A DNA stretch of 64,000 nt from Halalkalibacter alkaliphilus. GTDB taxonomy: Bacteria; Bacillota; Bacilli; Bacillales; Bacillaceae_D. The stretch is taken from the NCBI RefSeq assembly GCF_023555415.1, contig NZ_JAKRYL010000012.1, positions 62,001 to 126,000 of the forward strand. Reading direction: 5' to 3'. The notes under the pieces are model-generated. The model saw only the letters and a program-made list of their open reading frames with translations, was not told the DNA's origin and did no database searches. The position numbers and the translations under genes were made by a program. This document shows positions 60,184-64,000 of the stretch, piece after piece. Within the stretch, counting starts at the first letter, position 1. Each line of letters opens with the position of its first letter.

Positions 60184-60382
60184 CCCTCACCACTACCATT
60201 TCCATTTAGTAAAATCCACTCCTATACATAGTACTTTTTAAATAATAAAATCCAATTTTTCTTAGAATTTAATGACTATAATACTAGTTTTATCCATAGT
60301 ATTATAGTAAGATTTTATGTGTTAATCGATAAAATTATCAAAAATTATGTGTTTCTCTTATTTATTTGGGAGGTAAAAAAAT

Positions 60383-61570
60383 GTGTCTATTATGAACAAG
60401 AAATTTCTAATATTTTATGGACTTTCTTTGATTATTTCTTTTGTTTTCATCTTCCTTGGTATTTATGTCCTAAGGAAAGAATATTTTATGATTACCGAAG
60501 TTCATCCACATGGGGAGACCATTGCTGTAGGACAATTGGATGCCTCTACATATAAGCCTGTTATTACTCAAGACGGTTCTATACAGTCTATATACCGCGA
60601 TGATCATCAACTATTTTACATAGCTACGAAAGAAGGTGACCTTGAACTTAATATGGTCGACCTAAGAAGTCAGCAAGTGAGCACGGAAATAAGTATCAGT
60701 CAAAAGTCATTACGTTTTCCTTTAGAAATCTTAGAAATATTAGATGAAAAAGACGTTACTATGTTAAAGATGCTTGAAGACTTAAAAGATAGTGATCAAG
60801 AAGGTTTTTTTGTTTTAGATATGGATGTGTTACATCAGTATCTTTTAATTACTCGAGGATCGATGCTTGGCTTGTACAAAGAGGATGGAATGAAGAAACA
60901 GCATACTTATGATGGTGTTGCTTTACATGGGGCTATTGATGCGGAAGAAGAAGCATTTTATGCCTTATTAAAAAGGGATGACCAATACTATATTTATAGT
61001 TCAAATGAAGAGAAAGAAGTGAAAGTTGAGATAACGGGAGACTTCCAAGATGCTTTTTTTCTACATGATATAAATGCATATGTTATCTGGACTGATCAAA
61101 CTATTGTAAAGGTTGACATGTCTACAGAAATGACTACTGAGAAACAGCTTCTTGCTGATACAACAGGTATGGAAAAGGTAGCTGATACGACAATGCTCAT
61201 TATTGAACGAGAAGGGCAATTAGGTATTTATGATGTTTCATCAAGAGCGTTGTTTGAAGTAGATCATTCTGTAACTGAGCCAATGTACAAAGTATCAGCG
61301 GATGCTAGGAGATTAGCAATCGTGTCAAAGGAAGGCCCAAGGGATTCAACACTTTTTATCTATGATCTGAATCATATGTTTGTCAGCCATGAATCTAAAG
61401 TTGAAGGTGAAATTACAGATCTTAAATGGAGTGAGACGAGAAACCACTTACTTGCGACGGTAAAGACAGAGGAGAATTATTTTGAGTCCTATCATGTTCG
61501 GATTGGTGAGGAACTTGCCTGGGACTCTATACATGGCAGTGAACAAGAAATAAAAGCATTTTCGCCATAG
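60383..61570 (+). CDS. Single-pass membrane protein with propeller-like extracellular domain, unknown function
   Basis: The 395-residue protein has one N-terminal helix (FLIFYGLSLIISFVFIFLG) and then an all-beta region with repeated strands ending in short turns (DDQYYIYSSNEEKE, EGQLGIYDVSSRALFEVD, DSTLFIYDLNHMF), suggesting a beta propeller. GGGAGG lies nine bases before GTG 60383; ATG 60392 is also possible. I recognise no family. It is the first gene after the terminator and is followed by the TELL-repeat gene and the kinase, so it may be a sensor or partner of that module. Confidence 0.75.
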   Translation: MSIMNKKFLIFYGLSLIISFVFIFLGIYVLRKEYFMITEVHPHGETIAVGQLDASTYKPVITQDGSIQSIYRDDHQLFYIATKEGDLELNMVDLRSQQVSTEISISQKSLRFPLEILEILDEKDVTMLKMLEDLKDSDQEGFFVLDMDVLHQYLLITRGSMLGLYKEDGMKKQHTYDGVALHGAIDAEEEAFYALLKRDDQYYIYSSNEEKEVKVEITGDFQDAFFLHDINAYVIWTDQTIVKVDMSTEMTTEKQLLADTTGMEKVADTTMLIIEREGQLGIYDVSSRALFEVDHSVTEPMYKVSADARRLAIVSKEGPRDSTLFIYDLNHMFVSHESKVEGEITDLKWSETRNHLLATVKTEENYFESYHVRIGEELAWDSIHGSEQEIKAFSP

Positions 61571-61602
61571 GTAAAGTGTTTTAGTGAAGGAGAGGTTGAA
61601 AA

Positions 61603-62289
61603 GTGAATGACCTTTGGCTGTATTCTAACGGCTTATATTTGTTAGGCATTGGTATTATAGTATTTTTAATTTGTAATGCAGTTTTGTTATTCGTGGTGAT
61701 TAGAGTGATGCTAAAGAAGAAAGAAGCGTTATCAAGACTGGCTGAAATCGAACAACAGAAGGCAAAATCGCCATCCACTAAGAAGGAAAATGACCTTGAG
61801 CTGAAGATGGCAGAAACAAAAAGGTACGTTACCGAGAAAAAACAAACGGAGTTGTTAAAAACAGGAGACGAAACGGAACTGCTGGGTACCCAAAGAGAGA
61901 CGGAGTTGTTAAGAGCAGGAGACGAAACGGAACTGCTGGGCACCCAAAGAGAGACGGAGTTGTTAAGAGCGGGAGATGAAACGGAACTGTTGGGCACCCA
62001 AGGAGAGACGGAGCTGTTAAAAACAGGAGACGAAACGGAATTGCTGGGAACGCAAGGAGAGACGGAGTTATTAAAAACGGAACTTTTGAAGGACAACACA
62101 ACAGAATTACGAACCCCTTCTTTAGAAACGGAGCTTCTTCAGGATGAAGAAGATAAACACCGTGTAAAGGAGAAGAAAACAGAGGCATACGAAACGGAAT
62201 TATTAACTAAAGGTTTTGAAACAGAGCTTCTTACTAAGGAATCGGATCAAAAATCGACAAACGGCGTAAGAAAGGGTAATAACAAATGA
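61603..62289 (+). CDS. TELL-repeat membrane protein, candidate multi-phosphothreonine scaffold
   Basis: The 228-residue protein has one N-terminal membrane helix (about 10-35), a short basic helix and a long cytoplasmic tail containing 13 copies of TELL, plus one TELR. Most sit in an 18-residue repeat, ETELLRAGDETELLGTQR, encoded by a 54-bp tandem repeat; later copies are irregular (LETELLQ, YETELLT, FETELLT). FHA domains prefer phosphothreonine with Leu/Ile/Asp at +3, which TELL satisfies. The gene overlaps the kinase start (ATGA). I know of no named family. The start is GTG after AAGGAGAGG. I infer a scaffold phosphorylated by the kinase and read by the FHA protein. Confidence 0.8.
   Translation: MNDLWLYSNGLYLLGIGIIVFLICNAVLLFVVIRVMLKKKEALSRLAEIEQQKAKSPSTKKENDLELKMAETKRYVTEKKQTELLKTGDETELLGTQRETELLRAGDETELLGTQRETELLRAGDETELLGTQGETELLKTGDETELLGTQGETELLKTELLKDNTTELRTPSLETELLQDEEDKHRVKEKKTEAYETELLTKGFETELLTKESDQKSTNGVRKGNNK
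61846..62095 (+). repeat. 54-bp tandem repeat in the TELL-protein gene
   Basis: About four copies of a 54-bp unit encoding two TELL motifs each; adjacent copies differ at few positions. The high DNA identity suggests recent expansion and possible length variation. Confidence 0.85.
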
Positions 62290-64000
62290 TTAAAATCAAT
62301 GAAGTATTAGATGGGAAATATAGGATTATTGAGATATTGGGAAAAGGTGGAATGGGGAGTGTTTTCTTAGCTGAAAACATGAAGGTTGGAAACCTTTGGG
62401 CGATCAAGGCGATCGATTTATCATATAACACGGAAGTCAATCTCTTGGCAGAGCCAGAGATGTTGAAGAAGCTAAACCATCCCAACCTGCCTCGTATTGT
62501 TGATATTATTCATGAAGGACAGTATTTATATATCGTTGAAGATTATTTTGAAGGAGAGACGTTACAAGACCTAATTAAAGATTCTGACTGGTGTACAGAG
62601 AGTAATATTATTAAGTGGGCTAAACAACTCTGTGATATCTTAATCTACCTTCACAATATGAATCCAGCCATTATTTACCGTGATATGAAGCCAGGAAATA
62701 TTATCATTGACACGGAAATGAATGCTAGATTAATAGACTTTGGGGTTGCTAGGGAGTACAAGGAAGGACAAAGTACGGATACCACGCTGATTGGAACTAA
62801 AGGGTATGCAGCCCCTGAACAGTACGGTACGAATCAAACGGATGCTCGTACCGATATTTATTCACTCGGTGTGACGTTGTACCATGCTATTACAGGAAAA
62901 GGACCTAATGAACCACCCTATGAGCTTGTACCAGTAAGGCAGTTAAATAAAAACCTTTCAGAAGGCATAGAAACGATATTATTAAAATGTACTCGCAATG
63001 ACCCAGAAGATCGTTATCAATCTGCTGAGGAACTTCTTGATGCGCTTGAGAACATTCATAAACTGAATAAGGCATACAAGCAGAGCCGCTTAAAACGAAA
63101 ACTGATTATTGCTGGAGTGTCTATTGGTATTTTGGGTGGTGCTTTTGCCGTGAATGAGGTCATGTTGCTGCAAGCATCTGAAAAAGCAGAGCAATACCAA
63201 GCGTATCTTGAGGAAGGATTTAATTATTATAATGAGGAAAATTACGACGCAGCTGAAGAAGCATTTTTAAATGCACAAGAGCTTAATGAAACAGGTGAGT
63301 TGTTTTTAAATCAAGCAAAAGTATTTCTTGCGAGAAATGAAAATGAAAGAGTAACGGAATATTTGCAAGCCAAAGTGATAAATGAAGGGATTCTTCAGGA
63401 TAACAATGAAGTCCATTATCTCATGGGAACAGCCTTCTTTAACCTTGGTGATTATGAAAAATCAATTTGGTATTTTAATGAAGCGTTAAAAGACAATACA
63501 GGCAGCTTAGGGAACAATCTAGTAAATGTTTATCGTGATCTTGCCGTAAGTTATGGGAGAGTCAGTGATTACGATAAAGCTGAGGAGATCCTTGCACAAC
63601 TAACAGCGGAAAACGATACTGATCATGTTTCTCATTATGTTAAAGGGGAACTAATGATTATCCAACAAAGGTATGATGAGGCCCTTGCTGAGTTGATCAG
63701 AGCGAACCAATTAGAGTCGGGAAATACTAGATTTATGATGAGTCTTGCGAACGTCTATTTACGAATGATCAGACAAGGCAATGCGGAAAATACGGAAGAG
63801 TATTATCAAAAGGCTATTGAACTGTTAGTGAATACCGAACAATTGGATCCTAATAATATCACTGTTCTGAATTTATCTGGGCAAACTTATTATGATTTTG
63901 GTCTTTATTTAGAAAATAGAAATCAAGATAATCAAGCTCAGGTCATGTTTGAATCAGCGACGGCTTCTTTTAGTAAGTTACTAGATTTAGGAATTAATGA
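62286..64000 (+). CDS. Hanks-type Ser/Thr kinase with TPR domain (3' end outside window)
   Basis: The open frame runs from ATG 62286 to the window end (571 codons so far). The kinase domain (about 1-265) is complete: G-loop GKGGMGSVFLAE, Lys in AIKAID, catalytic loop IYRDMKPGN, DFG in LIDFGVARE, activation loop with TDTTLIGTKGYAAPEQY, and DIYSLGVTLYH. A membrane helix follows at about 275-300 (LIIAGVSIGILGGAFAV), then TPR repeats (FNYYNEENYDAAEEAFLNAQ and others) that lie outside the cell. It overlaps the TELL gene by four bases, so the two are made together. Threonines in the activation loop allow autophosphorylation. It is the probable writer for TELL and FHA-protein sites. Confidence 0.93.
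   Translation, partial: MIKINEVLDGKYRIIEILGKGGMGSVFLAENMKVGNLWAIKAIDLSYNTEVNLLAEPEMLKKLNHPNLPRIVDIIHEGQYLYIVEDYFEGETLQDLIKDSDWCTESNIIKWAKQLCDILIYLHNMNPAIIYRDMKPGNIIIDTEMNARLIDFGVAREYKEGQSTDTTLIGTKGYAAPEQYGTNQTDARTDIYSLGVTLYHAITGKGPNEPPYELVPVRQLNKNLSEGIETILLKCTRNDPEDRYQSAEELLDALENIHKLNKAYKQSRLKRKLIIAGVSIGILGGAFAVNEVMLLQASEKAEQYQAYLEEGFNYYNEENYDAAEEAFLNAQELNETGELFLNQAKVFLARNENERVTEYLQAKVINEGILQDNNEVHYLMGTAFFNLGDYEKSIWYFNEALKDNTGSLGNNLVNVYRDLAVSYGRVSDYDKAEEILAQLTAENDTDHVSHYVKGELMIIQQRYDEALAELIRANQLESGNTRFMMSLANVYLRMIRQGNAENTEEYYQKAIELLVNTEQLDPNNITVLNLSGQTYYDFGLYLENRNQDNQAQVMFESATASFSKLLDLGIN

Noticed and set aside
61581-62099. 172-residue minus-strand frame opposite the TELL gene
   Set aside because: It is the mirror of the 54-bp repeat (SSVSSPALNNSVS units). 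The plus strand has a ribosome binding site, a membrane helix and operon context; the minus frame has none.

Overview
The window reads as a low-GC Firmicute of the family Bacillaceae. The evidence is AGGAGG-type ribosome binding sites, many Bacillus-type families (YesL, YetF/DUF421, DUF3231, DUF4309, DUF3006, CwlC- and SleB/YkvT-like spore enzymes), LacI/CcpA-type control sites and Bacillaceae-style intergenic repeats. The two spore lytic enzymes imply an endospore former. Acidic secreted proteins and a tripartite tricarboxylate transporter would fit an alkaliphilic or halophilic species, but that is inference. I saw no rRNA, tRNA, CRISPR array or complete insertion sequence.

Layout. 0-3.2 kb: a minus-strand TctCBA tripartite transporter. 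3.8-5.7 kb: a membrane GGDEF/HD-GYP enzyme, followed by a GC-rich interspersed repeat. 6.2-14.1 kb: a sucrose/fructoside catabolic locus, with a divergent LacI regulator, ABC binding protein and two permeases, fructokinase, a YesL protein and a GH32 invertase; its own ATPase is absent. 14.4-16.6 kb: a complete type II partition cassette made of a 20-bp iteron array (parC-like), a ParM-like actin ATPase and a ParR-like ribbon-helix-helix adaptor. 16.9-23.1 kb: a DUF3231 protein, spore lytic enzymes, a short-chain dehydrogenase, a repeat-rich intergenic stretch and a DUF4309 lipoprotein. 23.5-26.8 kb: a LacI regulator and GH42 beta-galactosidase. 27-30.4 kb: a PilZ-like protein and a GGDEF-EAL protein. 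30.5-35.8 kb: a YgiB-like lipoprotein, two YgiC-type ATP-grasp proteins, a DUF350 protein and a K+ channel, interrupted by a 135-bp tandem repeat and a nested inverted repeat. 36-39.8 kb: a cell-wall-anchored ComEC-like hydrolase with DNA-binding hairpins, DUF3006, DUF421 and a broken SDR gene. 40-43.4 kb: a DUF5667 protein, a lipoprotein, a class D sortase and its LPKTA acidic surface substrate. 43.8-47.9 kb: three lipoproteins, the last with TPRs, leucine-rich repeats and acidic repeats.

48.1-64 kb holds one Tad (Flp) type IVb pilus locus followed directly by a Ser/Thr phosphorylation module. The pilus part is CpaE/TadZ, CpaF/TadA, TadB, TadC, Flp pilin, TadE-like pseudopilins, a TadG-like DUF5702 protein, a DUF4352 lipoprotein and a prepilin peptidase. 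The signalling part is an FHA protein, a PP2C phosphatase, a membrane-anchored protein of unknown function, a single-pass membrane protein carrying 13 copies of TELL, and a Hanks-type kinase with TPRs cut by the window end. TELL matches the pThr-x-x-Leu ligand logic of FHA domains, and the FHA protein has two TxLL-like sites of its own. My best candidate for an undescribed system is therefore a kinase-written, phosphatase-erased multi-phosphothreonine scaffold that recruits FHA protein at the membrane and is coupled to the pilus.

The second notable feature is the plasmid-type parMRC cassette among ordinary metabolic genes. Either it is chromosomal or the whole window belongs to a large plasmid; the sequence alone does not decide.
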